Part shown: one piece after another, positions 32,563-43,641 of the stretch | Position numbering within the stretch: position 1 is the stretch's first letter | Layout of the letters: each line of letters begins with the position of its first letter | NCBI GenBank assembly: GCA_907163345.1 | Contig: CAJQUN010000444.1 | Span: forward strand, 310,001-374,000 | Reading direction: 5' to 3' | Length of the DNA: 64,000 nt | Origin: Haberlea rhodopensis | Lineage: Eukaryota; Streptophyta; Magnoliopsida; Lamiales; Gesneriaceae | The notes under the pieces: model-generated | What the model saw: only the letters and a program-made list of their open reading frames with translations | Told to the model about the DNA's origin: nothing | Databases searched by the model: none | Program-made: the position numbers and the translations under genes

Positions 32563-34922
32563 ATGGATCCGATGACCGTACCAGGCCCGATCGATGATCA
32601 TCTGTTGTCATTGCAGTCATGTCATCGTTCTGAAGATGTATGGGCAGGTGATATTGATCCCTTTGCGTGTGAGAAATCCGAGCAGCTATTTTTGGGATCT
32701 TTGCCCATTAGACACACGTGTTGTAAGTATGTTATATGAGTTTGGGTTTTATGGTGAATATAGGTGTAATAAGATTACCATTGACCCTCATCTAATCACG
32801 GCGTTAGTAGAGAGATGGCGTCGTGAAACGCATACATTCCATTTGAGATCTGGAGAGGCGACTATTACACTGCAAGACATTGCAGTTATTTGGGGTCTGC
32901 CAATAAATGGTCTTGCAGTGTCAGGTGCCAATTTTGATAAGTCAATACCCGAGTGGCAAGAATATTGTGATCGTCATTTGGGATTTACACCAGATCCGGG
33001 TCACTTTAAAGGTGCATGTTTGTTAATGTCTGCGTTGAGTCATCATTTAATAGTAAATCGCATCCATTTGCATAGTACGGCGGATGAGGTTGCTAAATAT
33101 GCACGAGGTTGTGCATTATTAATGATAGGTGGGATTATGTGCCCCGATAGCTCCGGCAATACTGTAAAATTATTGTACATACAGAAATTAGAAGATATCA
33201 GTTCTGTTGGTAATTTTAGCTGGGGTAGTGCTGTGCTGGCATTCTTATATCGTGAGTTGTGCACTTCGTCGGAGAGAGGGAAAAAAGTAATATGTGGTGC
33301 ATTACCACTCCTACAGGTAATCGTTACCTTTATTTTAAAATACTGAAAAAATATATCTTGCATATTTAATTTATATTCTTCATGTTAATGTTTTAGATTT
33401 GGGCATGGTCCCGGCTCGAAAGTTTAGCTCCTCAACTAGGACGCCTGAGAATTGATATTGGGCCAATACCAATCGACGAGGACAATTACTTACCTGTTGC
33501 TCCATATGGTGCAAGGTGATGTATTACAAATTATTTTGCAATGTATAATATTATATTTAATATTTTGTTATATAATTTATGTTGTTTTATGATGATTATG
33601 AGTACACAGGTGGACATGTAAAGTAAGATTTACAGAAACGGGCACACATTCATTACGAATTATTAGGGACATCCTTGACCAGCAGTCATTAAGCCAAGTA
33701 ATTTTATTTTTTATATTCATGTATAAAACATATTATTCTTTGAACATTATTTTAATATAATACTATATTTGTAGTTTAATTGGCAGCCGTACCCTGATGA
33801 TTATATTGAAGGACTGCATACTGAGTTATGGACATACAGCGGCCCACTGATTTTGTATGACATAGTTGAGATGCATCGTCCTGAGCGGGTTTTTCGTCAA
33901 TTCGGCATGGTACAAAACATCCCACCAGATCCACGGTCAGGGGATGATATATTACATGCAGTTAACCGCAGGGGTAAAACAAATAATGACTGGTCTGCAC
34001 ATCATAGGCGGTACATGACTATATGGGTTAATGCACATGCTCATACCGTGCACAGCCCGCGATATGAGTCAGCTGGACAGGGTGTAATTGTCGGGTACAA
34101 TGACTGGTATGGACGAGTAACACGTAGATTCATTGGCCATCAACGACAATTTGTGGAGGCTGGTTATCAACATGGAGATGGCCCGGCATGGCAACATGTG
34201 GTATGTTGCTTTATTACATATGTATTACAAATTTGAAAATTGTGTTTAGATTTAAGTACTTAATAAATGTTCACTCATTTCAGATTGATCAGCTGTCGCA
34301 ATTAACAGTTACCTGCGACCGTAATATCGCTGAGGAACAATCCATAGGGGCGTACATGGATGCATTTAGTGATGTCAGAAATGTCATACAAAATGTGTTG
34401 CACGTGGCGCAGGAAAGACGCGATAGAAACTTTCCGCCCTACGAAGAGGGACATGCGACTCAGGGTGAACAAGTACAGCCGATGCATTTGAGTGATGAAG
34501 AACAAGTACAGTCGATGCATGCCGTTGTTGGAGATGCTGGCCCATCAAGCTATGTCCCGACATATTTGCCAGGTCCCTCTTCGTCATATATGCCAGGTCC
34601 CTCTTCGTCATATGCCAGTGACATGTACGCAGATTATTATACTCCTGGACCATTGCATCAGTTGTATGACCAAACGCATTTCACGCCTCATCAACCCATG
34701 TACTCACAAGAACAAACCAGCCCAGATGTTAATATTAGATTCCCCGAGATATATGCATCGATGGCACCACAATTTGACGTGTCACCGGTTGGGTTCCCTA
34801 ATTTGTCACCTGATGTTCAGCTGGACGATGTACCTGTTGTGCAAGATGACCAGCCCATTCAGGAAGGACGCGGTCAGAGACGGAAACAGCCACGTCGTTG
34901 TGGTACTGGAGGGGCATTATAG
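32563..34922 (+). CDS. Plant-mobile-domain protein (MAIN-like) carried by the MULE
   Basis: Five exons: 32563-33316, 33397-33515, 33610-33697, 33775-34200, 34284-34922. The junctions are in phase; product about 674 aa. The N-terminus MDPMTVPGPIDDHLL, then FWDLCPLDTRVV, GFYGEYR, LITALVERWRRETHTFHL and GEATITLQDIAVIWGLPI are hallmark stretches of the plant mobile domain. Later SGPLILYDIVEMHRPERVFRQFG and the C-terminal RRCGTGG fit genes often labelled phosphatase-7 long-form homologues, though no phosphatase domain is present. One T too many in the T5 run at 32,689-32,693 shifts frame between SEQLF and WDLCPLD; four T would restore it. MAIN/MAIL relatives act in silencing and genome stability, and the domain recurs in transposons. 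Its role in transposition is unknown. Confidence 0.88.
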
Positions 34923-34973
34923 AGTTTTAGCCTTCATATATGTAGTCATGTTTCCCTATTGTGAATCTTAGTA

Positions 34974-37585
34974 TTAAACGTAATGAATGTACTTCCATAT
35001 GAATGTCTTATTTGATGTGTGAGAATAACAATAACACAATAACAATAACACAATAACAATAACAATAACAATAACAACTTTATCGGTTTTGGGAACTCGA
35101 TGCCATATGTCGTCTTGCCCGGGCTTCAGGCCAATCCATCTCATTTTGCATGGTGTTGTTCGGTCTCGACCTCGTCTTCTTATAGTACGCAAGGTGGAAT
35201 TGTGGTACAGTTCGAATGACGGGGTTTCCCAATACTGCTCTCCCCATAATGGCTCAAATTGACCTTGATATGTGCTCCAATATTCTTGCATATTATAATA
35301 CTCCATGACAAATGTTTTTGCGTTTATGCCATAAGCTCGACATACTTGTATCACATGTGAGCAAGGAATCCCAAATTCTTTCCACTTCCCACAAGAACAT
35401 TCCCTTGATTTGAGCTTCACAACATGAGTATTACCCCCACGTCCAACTTGCATCCTTGTGATAACTGAGGCTGTTAGATGCCTTCGATCAAACATCTGAA
35501 CTTCATGTTGAATGGAGTGAAGATCAGCCCGAGCATATTTTTCAAAAGCATAATCCGGCCATTCTTGATTATTTTCGATCATTCTATCCGCTTTTTTCAC
35601 TCGCTCCAAAAAATAATGCACACAACGATCGAATGTTAACTGTACAATGGCAGTGATTGGAAGGCGACGTGCACCTTTCATGACTCCATTTATGCACTCC
35701 GACATATTTGTTGTTAGGATACCACAACGCCATCCTTCATCATGAGCAAGTGTCCACTGAGACTTATCAATCCGATTCAGGTAATCAAAAGCCCTTGGTT
35801 CAATGGTTTTGATCTCTTCCATTGTACGCTCAAATTTTATCAGTTGATTTTCTGATCCAGCTTTCCAACACAAGTCTTTCAAGTGCACATTTTTGAAACG
35901 ACTATTAAAGTTTGAGCAAAGATGCCTCAAACAAAATCGATGCACTCCACGGGGGGGTTTAAAGTCGGGGATACAGTCGGCTGCTGCAATAAGGTCCGGA
36001 TGTCGATCAGAAATCAAACACACGCCGCCAGATTCTCCAATAATGTGTTTGCTAACCATCTCCAAGAACCATTTCCATGACAAAAAGTTCTCTTCATCGA
36101 CAATTGAAAATGCCAGCGGTAACACTTGATTATTCGCGTCCATGGAGACAGCAATCAACATCTTATGCTGATATTTTACATACAGATGTGTGCCATCCAC
36201 TGTAATAACTTGACGACAGTGGCGGAAACCATCTATACACGGTTGGAAGGCCCAGAAAACATAACTCAAAGTTTTTTCTCTTGGTCTTGCATTATCAAGA
36301 TGATCCCACTCCACGATTGTGCCTGGGTTCCATTTTTTCAAAGCTCCCATATAGAAAGGTAATTTGTTGACCGAGCTCTCCCAGGTTCCATACACGTTCC
36401 GTATTGCACGTTTCAAACTATGCCAGCCTTTTGCATATGATATTTCAAAGCCATACTTATCTTTCACCGTTTGAATCACATACTTGATTTCATAAGCTGG
36501 ATCACGACGAACGATTCCCAATAACAAGCTAGCAATCATATTCTTATCCAAGTTCGAATGATCAAGCGACAGCTCACTCAGCAGACAAGTGTGAGGACCA
36601 CCATATTTGGTTATTTTGAATAACCCAACTTTTTTATCCAAACATGCACGCATGTACCATCTGCAAGGTATATCCTCTGTACCGTGTTTGCATATTACTT
36701 TCCACAATGTTTTTGTACTCTTAACAACATGGTACTCACGTTTTGCAACACGTACTGAATAATCCTTCACAGCTGCCTGCAGATGAAATTTATCTTTGAA
36801 GACCATGTTGCGATGGATTTCACCTTTGGAGTAATCATAAAAACTCCCCCAACGGCCTGTTGGATTGTCAATCGAATCTCCAAAAACTTCTGGATGTGTC
36901 ATGGAAAAGAATGGGATTGTTGGATAAAGATTATGATCATTTGTCATGGTTGGTGCCCCCTCCTCTTGGTTTTCAACTGCTTCTGCCATCACACCAATAT
37001 CAACTTCATCATCATCAGCATCAGTCTCATCATCAGATGGAATCCCCTCTGGTTCAGAATTAATTTGATCACCAAAATCAGCAAAACTGTCTGCTCGTGG
37101 CTCAGCGGCAACATTATCAACATCTACTGGATGATCATCTCGGTCTCCACCACTATATGAACCCTCAGCTTGATGTCGAGCAACAGACGTCTCTTGAATA
37201 ACAGATGTCGTCAATCCTTCTGAAAAACTGCCACTCATTGGCATTTCTGGAACATAATCATAATTCCTTGGTTCTGCTTGTATATAAAATTCCAAGCAAC
37301 TATGACCCTGTTCTGAATCAAGTAGCCATGCTAAATTGTAATCATCATTTATGGGTAAAATAGTCTGACGTAACCCCGAAAAATCTTTGAACATATGCCT
37401 AGCATATAATTTCAAAAGAAACTGGTTGCGATCGAACCCAGTGATATCATATATTTTATCTAATAATTGTAGAAAATTAATTGTACGCCGTATAGTTGTA
37501 CCTCTTGATGGACCACGATCATATCGGACGAACTCAGAATCTTGTATAATATTACCCCCCAATAAAATAAAACTTGAATAGACAT
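34974..37585 (-). CDS. MULE transposase (MuDR N-term, DDE, SWIM zinc finger)
   Basis: Single-exon transposase of about 870 aa. It should bind the terminal repeats and catalyse cut-and-paste movement in the nucleus. The frame runs from the GGN after the G-run to the stop. Numbered from there, an acidic linker lies at 100-205, the MuDR DNA-binding region at about 255-330, the MULE DDE domain at about 450-625 with VDGTH (D456), ISDRHPD (D519) and TTNMSECIN (E622), and the SWIM finger CSCGKWKEFGIPCSH at 722-736. The likely start is ATG at 37,585 (MSIQVLFYW), but the C6 run at 37,555-37,560 must be one base longer to join it; no ATG lies in the open frame near the N-terminus. The last residues come from an ATAACA microsatellite (35,022-35,078). 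It is convergent with the mobile-domain gene. Confidence 0.9.
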
Positions 37586-37756
37586 ATTTTGATAACTACA
37601 GAAAACTATTACTAGTAGCTAATAAAATCTTTTCTGATGTAGAAGATCAGCTAAAGCTGCAACTACAGAGCATAATCAGAATTTTATCATATAAAAGAGA
37701 AGTTGTGAATTAGTGAGAAAACTAAGAGGCGGACGGCTTTATTTATAGCACATTTA

Positions 37757-37933
37757 GTGCCGCCAACTCAGTTGGCGGCACTATTAAAATAATGTCACGC
37801 CAACTGAGTTGGCGTGACCCTATAAAACAAAGGTCACGCCAACTGAGTTGGCGTGACTACTATTCAACGTTGGTATGGTCACGCCAACTCAGTTGGCGTG
37901 ACTTATTGGACCCGCCAACTGAGTTGGCGGGTA
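37757..37933. repeat. Right sub-terminal palindrome array of the MULE (5 units)
   Basis: Five copies of the same palindrome as in the left array, core CGCCAACTNAGTTGGCG with G or C at the centre. The outermost units are part of the inverted repeat. Fewer units than on the left make the element asymmetric. Confidence 0.92.
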
Positions 37934-38023
37934 AGGTTAGTTTTTAAATGTTTTCAGAATTCGGGTTATTTTTGTAATTATTTGTTTTATTCGGGTTATT
38001 TAAATAAATAACCCTAATTATTT

Positions 38024-39769
38024 ACTAGATAAGTAGTGTTTAACTTCAACACTTGCTCACCTAAAGAGTTTGGATCATTGTATTTTTCTTCCTTAGTTCC
38101 CATTTGATTCATCGTTGATACAAATTGTTTATAATTGTAGTATATTGTTGCATTTCTTATTCATTGGAAGGGGGAAAAAAATCAATTTTCCACGATTTTA
38201 TCACTGTCAACTTCAGGAGCGGAGTCAACATTTGAGATTACATGGTATTGGTCAAAATATATGCTTGAATGTGTAATATGGGGTTGGGTTACAAGATCAA
38301 ATTTAAAAAATGCATACTAATGTTTTTTTTAAAAAAAATCACATAGGATAGAGATCCACCCAAGCCAATATTCATCGCCCGAAAGCACATCACACTGTAT
38401 AGGAGTGGAGGAATCAGGTTGAAGTCCTATTGACCAAGCTAGATCTGCAGCCAGTGACGATAACTAAGTAAAGAGTAGTTTACTGGGACAATCCACTAGA
38501 TTCATAAGCCCGTAACGGAAGATGAATGTGGCTCCGCCCCTAGTCAACTTACATGAATAAAATTAAAGGACAACAAAGCCAACATAAAATCAATAACGAA
38601 GATGATGAAACCAACCTTTACACTATAATTCAAATTCCAAAGCATCTACCTTTTTTTCCCTTTATCTATTATCTGTCTCCAAAGAACACACAAATGAAGA
38701 CTTTAATTGCTTCTGTTCCTTTTGAGCCCTAAAAGGTTGTGAGAATGATGAACAACAAGGCCCATCAAGGATATCGAACAATATGGACATCAGATTATCC
38801 AATGTTGAAATAGGTAGGGCCACATAGATACTTTTGTTCTCCTAGGAGAAAAAATCAGGTATATATCATATGTTTAACACGAACTCTTGTTTCAACTAAA
38901 ACATGAATCTGCTCAAAAAAATGATTTACCCTATTTTCACATCTTTCAGCATATTAATTATACTAAATTCAGCTTCATCATTATTTTTTTTTTAACATAA
39001 ACATATAATATATTGCCTAGAAAGAAGCCAACAGGACGATTATAATAAGTTCGGAAACAAAAACACCAACCATAAAACTCACACAAACTGAAACAACAAA
39101 AGCAAGTGAACCAACCGGAGTGAAGCGCCGAAAAGGAAAGTGGTTCACCGCATAACCACAAGGCTTTAACCAGAATGAGGCATGAAATGCCGCAGTCAAA
39201 CTCGATCTTCTCAAAATATAAAGCTCGGAATATGGACACGTAAGATAATCCACTTGGTAGAGTTGTATTAAATTCAGAAATTCTGACAGTCAATGGCAAG
39301 CCGGTCTAAATACTGAAGTCAACCTCCTTCCATTTTCTTTATATTCATTTCATATAAATGATATCAGGAAGGTGAAGGGTCCTTTATACAAATATTATTA
39401 ATGTTGCCTGCCAACGGCATCGCTTTAATGATGTGAACTGTATTTATATCGAGTAAGAATACATTAAAACGTCATTACATTTTCAGTTTAATCATGGTTT
39501 TTTTAAAGTTTTTAATAACCTGATTTTATTCCTAAAATTTTTAAAACTTTCTCCAACATTAAATCTCTGGTGAGAAGCAAACATAGAATGTACAAGTGCT
39601 TAAGACTCCTTTTGACTATGACCACAACTATCATAAAAGACAAAGTTTAAAACTCGTTTAGAAATATTTTTAAAACTTTAGCCACGTTCCGACATTATAA
39701 GACGGACCAAGCATGTCTGGATGTTAGTCGCCAATTTTATTCATTTGGCAAAATCCAAGCATTCAACTG
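38024..39769. other. Intergenic, possible LINE 3' end, PME promoter side
   Basis: Mostly AT-rich. Around 38,980-39,160 a T-run followed by a more GC-balanced stretch looks like the poly(A) end of a minus-strand LINE fragment, but no protein motif confirms it. The last few hundred bases precede the pectin methylesterase start; CATTATAAGA at about 39,693 could be its TATA region. Confidence 0.3.
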
Positions 39770-41572
39770 ATGGACACATGCACTTCCTTCAAGGGTTATG
39801 GCAAAGTGGATGAGCTTGAAGCAGCAGCATTCAAAAGAAAAGCCCGCAACCAGAAAATTATAATTTCCATTTCTCTAGTTGTGTTCATCGTTCTGATCAT
39901 TGGAGTAGTCACCGGAGCTTTGGTTCATAGGAAGAACAACAGCAATCCCGATGAAATTCCGGCGGCCGCAATGTACCCGGCGGAGGCGATTAAATTTCTC
40001 TGCAGCGTGACTCTGTATCCAGAATCGTGTTTCACCAGCCTGAATACTTCCAATTCCACCGACCCAGAAAAGATATTCCAGTTTTCTTTAGTGGTGGTGA
40101 TGAATTCTCTGGAGAACATATCTTCCACTTTCCCGGAGAAATTTTCCAACAGAACAGAGGACCCATCAGTTAAACAAGCTCTAGAAGTCTGCGGAACGGT
40201 TTTGACCGACGCCGTCGATTCCCTCAACGATTGTATATCTTCCACCAACGGCAAGCCAATCTCCGTTTCAAAAATCACCGACCTAAAAACGTGGCTAAGC
40301 ACCGTAATCACGGACCAAGAAACATGTTTAGATGCTTTAGAGGAGGTAAATGCAGCTTTTGTCAATGAGATGAAGCATTTAATGAAGAATTCAACTGAAT
40401 TTGCGAGCAACAGCTTAGCCATTGTCTCAAAGTTTCTTAAGACAGTTGAAGAAATCAAAATCCCGATTCACCGCCGTTTACTCGCAGCGGAGCATGGTTC
40501 TCCGTCTTGGTTCACGGAGGCTCACCGGCGTATCCTCCAGGAGTATAAGCCTAAGCCGAATGTGACAGTGGCAAAGGATGGGAGTGGAGATGTTACAACG
40601 ATTAATGAGGCGGTGGAGAGAATTCAGAGTAGGAGTGAAAGGATTTTTGTTATATATGTGAAGGCAGGGGAATATGCAGAGAATGTGGTGTTGGGCAAGT
40701 CTCTGTGGAATGTGATGATATACGGTGACGGAAAAGCGGAAACCATTGTCTCCGGCAGGCGGAGCAATGTGACTGGTTACGCCACTTTTGTCACCGCCAC
40801 TTTTGGTAAGTTTCTTTCCGAACTTCCTCGTGTCCGAAACATTTTCAGTTGTCAACTAAAGTAACAAAACACTTACTGCCATTTCTATCATCCATCAGTT
40901 GCTATGGGAAAAGGATTCATCGCCCGAGACATATGCTTCAAAAACGTGGCCGGGCCACAGAACAAACAGGCCGTAGCCTTCCGGTCAGGATCCGACAAGT
41001 CAATCTTCTACCGGAGCTCATTTGATGCATTCCAAGACACCTTATACGCGCATTCCAACCGTCAATTTTATCGCGAATGTGACATAACCGGCACCGTCGA
41101 CTTCATATTCGGAAATTCAGCAGCTGTCTTCCAAAAATGCAACATCTTGCCTAGGCAACCACTGCCCAACCAATTTGTGACCATAACGGCACAAGGGAAA
41201 ACAGATCCAAATCAGAATACTGGCATTTCAATCCAAAGATCCGAAATGAGGCCATTGGATAACTTAACCGCACCAACATTTTTAGGCAGGCCATGGAAGA
41301 ATTATTCAACCACTGTTATTATGCAAACAAATATTGGCGGTTTCTTGAATCCTTTGGGTTGGATTCCATGGTTAACAAGTGATCCACCTGGTACTATTTC
41401 CTATGGTGAGCATGAAAATGCTGGACCAGGTTCGAAAACAGGGAGTCGAGTCAAATGGGCTGGATATAACCCTAGACTTACAGCAGTCCAGGCCTCAAAG
41501 TTTAATGTAGAATCCTTCATTCAGGGCACCTCCTGGTTGAACGGTACAAATGTTGCCTTCGAGTCAACATAA
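39770..41572 (+). CDS. Pectin methylesterase with N-terminal PMEI domain (type I)
   Basis: Removes methyl groups from homogalacturonan in the cell wall. Two exons, 39770-40805 and 40899-41572, with a 93-bp intron; 569 aa. The N-terminus MDTCTSFKGYGKVDE with a membrane anchor at 29-51 is of the PME1-like type. An inhibitor-like PMEI region spans about 70-225. RRLL (235-238) and RRIL (253-256) are subtilase processing sites that release the mature enzyme. The catalytic domain follows: KDGSGD...TINEAV, Q368 in KQAVAF, QDTLY (D391), DFIFG (D412) and LGRPW (R475), all present. There is no frameshift. It sits 1.75 kb from the right end of the MULE. Expression pattern cannot be read from the sequence. 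Confidence 0.95.
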
Positions 41573-42884
41573 TACAGGGGAGGATGGCTAAAATATGTTG
41601 TCTATGCTGGGTTTTTGTTCTGTAAAATTTCTTTATTAAAGTGTAATATAATTCAAGCTGCATACAGTGAGTTTTGATTAGATAAAAAAAAATAGGCAGT
41701 TTATTGGCAATTTCGAATCTATTATCATATTTTCTGTGCATAGACAGACAATGACAAAAAAGCAACTGATTGATGAAGCTATTTAATGAATTTCAATAAT
41801 TGCAAATCACCCAGAGAAACATGCTGCTCAAAATAAGATTTCAAAAACTTGTATCCGTAGATGAGTCCAATAAGCTTTATTCATGAATTCTGAATCAGGC
41901 AACACGTTTTGGGAGTAAACCGTACATAAAGTATTCAAGAACAGCGATGATGACAATGTGAATAAATCATTGTGAAGATCGAAAATGAAACTAACAGGCG
42001 GTTGATAACTGTTTCAACCTCAGAAGGAGAGTATAGATGATAACTTGATAGCCTCAATTGCATATTCTACTTGAAATTATCGGCCTTCTGGAAAGGATGA
42101 CATCAGTAGAACAACCTTAAATATTCCGAGCTGGGAAGTGGAAAATGCTGTAAAATAGAAAAACAGGAATTTGAAATCGATCAACTTTAATAAGACGGAG
42201 AGCTACAGATTTTTATTTTTGAAATAACATATTTTCTGAATTTTTTAACTATATATAATTAATTTAATTATATATGTTTAAATAGTCTTTTAGTGTAATT
42301 TTATAATAATCATATCAAGATATCATATTAGTTTTATCCCACCATCTTTCGTTATACGGTAGAAGTGATAGATTCTTGTTACATTACATCTATCTTGAAG
42401 TAGAGTATCCAACAAGGACTTGAATTGTGAGTATAAACACAGCAGTTGAGGTGGGTGTAGAGCCCAAGGGAAAAGCAAAACTGTCGTGGGATCATGCAGC
42501 CGGGAAATTCGATGCTGGACGACGGTCCACATTGGACCAATTGGCGGTCGTCCGATGCACAAAACAGTCAATAAATAGTATGTCCTAACATTTTTCAATA
42601 TTTGTAGATACAGAAAGAATACCCAGCCTTCCCACTTCAAACTGATGATAATCAAATAATAAAAAATACACGACCGAATAATTCTATTTAAAAGAATCAA
42701 ATCATACAAAAATTGCAAATCTGACCCCATATACTACTTCATATACAACTTAACTTCCATATTTAACCTCTTTTTTTGTGTGTGTGTGTGTGTGTGTGTG
42801 GGTGTCGCCCCGGGGGTGGGGAAGGAGGCTCATCAAATATTCAGACTAGATCAAATATTCAGACTAGCATACTGATAATGGCCC
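41573..42884. other. Intergenic between PME and the FAB1 locus
   Basis: Convergent 3' regions. A minus-strand frame at 42,323-42,730 with fairly balanced composition matches nothing I know. A GT microsatellite lies at 42,777-42,801 in an otherwise G-rich patch. Confidence 0.3.
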
Positions 42885-42889
42885 TAACT

Positions 42890-43483
42890 ACATTTGTCCT
42901 TGCCTACAAATAACAATCAATTCTCCTTCTAAAGAGAATCCAAGACAAACTAATTCACAGAAGAATATATAAACATGGAGAAACTGATATCGGATTCAAC
43001 TCTCATTTTTTGGGTTAAATGTACAAGTAAATGGCCCTTACTCAGTAGAGGTCACACTGTTCTTTATTTTCGTCGCATAGATCTGTCCGTGACTTGGTGG
43101 GAGTGATTGTAGCGGCGACCGTTGATCTGGAACCATCAGAAAATACGTTGTCATGGATTTCTGAACCTAGTCTTGTATTGCTTCGGGGAAATTACAGTTG
43201 GTGAAGAATTTTTGGGTCCGCCAAGGAAGCCAGTTGCCTTAACACATGTCTCTAGGTGCTTGTCCCATGTATACTGTCTCATGAAATCTATAATCCCAAG
43301 AATGAGCTCGTGCTTCTCTTCATCAACCCCAACCAGTAGCGAGTAATCCATCACGTCTACTGACTGCATTAATATATTTGTTAGTTCCATATGTTAATTA
43401 ATCATAATATCTGTTTCTGGTTAAACGTCAATTCTCATGCTTTACCAAATCAAGAATGAAAAAACCAAATAAATCAATTCTCA
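42890..43483 (-). repeat. Downstream duplicate of the FAB1 last-exon region
   Basis: This block of about 590 bp is a diverged tandem copy of 43,485-44,065, which contains the functional last exon. The duplicated exon (43363-43151) keeps the acceptor context TTAATGCAG, then SVDVMDYSLLVGVDEEKHEL and GIIDFMRQYTWDKHLE. A one-base deletion after RFR then leads at once to a TGA (43,151-43,153). W to C and S to T changes also occur. As an alternative terminal exon it would remove about 40 residues; otherwise it is a decaying copy in the 3' region. Confidence 0.88.
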
Positions 43484-43641
43484 TGCCTTGGCCACATTTG
43501 TTCTTTCTTACAGATAACAATCAATTCTCCTTCTAAAGAGAATCCAAAACAAACTGATTCACAGAAGAATATATGAACATGGAGATACTTATATCGGATT
43601 CAACATTCATTTTGTGTTAAAATGTACAAGTAGAATATCCC

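Larger units (their letters stand above)
31744..38014. mobile_element. Complete Mutator-like element (MULE), 6,271 bp
   Basis: The ends are 138-bp inverted repeats (31744-31881 and 37877-38014), beginning GGGTTATTTATTTAAATAAC and differing at only a few bases. A perfect 9-bp target duplication TAATTATTT flanks it (31735-31743 and 38015-38023), the Mutator signature. Inside are a plant-mobile-domain gene on the plus strand and a MULE transposase gene on the minus strand, facing each other with 51 bp between their stop codons. Arrays of a short palindrome fill the sub-terminal regions. Near-identical ends and a perfect target duplication indicate recent insertion. Both genes carry one homopolymer indel as written. 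Confidence 0.95.

Noticed and set aside
32308..32739. Frame with a poly-Pro stretch before the mobile-domain gene
   Set aside because: Poly-Pro comes from a poly-C run. The mobile-domain protein begins at 32,563 with a conserved MDPMTVPGP-type start; the longer frame has no family match.
36783..37160. Possible second small gene opposite the acidic linker of the transposase
   Set aside because: Composition bias of the acidic GAT/GAA codons on the other strand explains the open frame.
35893..37581. Plus-strand frames opposite the transposase
   Set aside because: They are antisense shadows of a well-supported transposase and have no domain of their own.
42323..42730. Minus-strand 135-codon frame between PME and FAB1
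   Set aside because: Composition is gene-like in part, but it has no recognisable family, no splice signals, and lies in a convergent 3' region.
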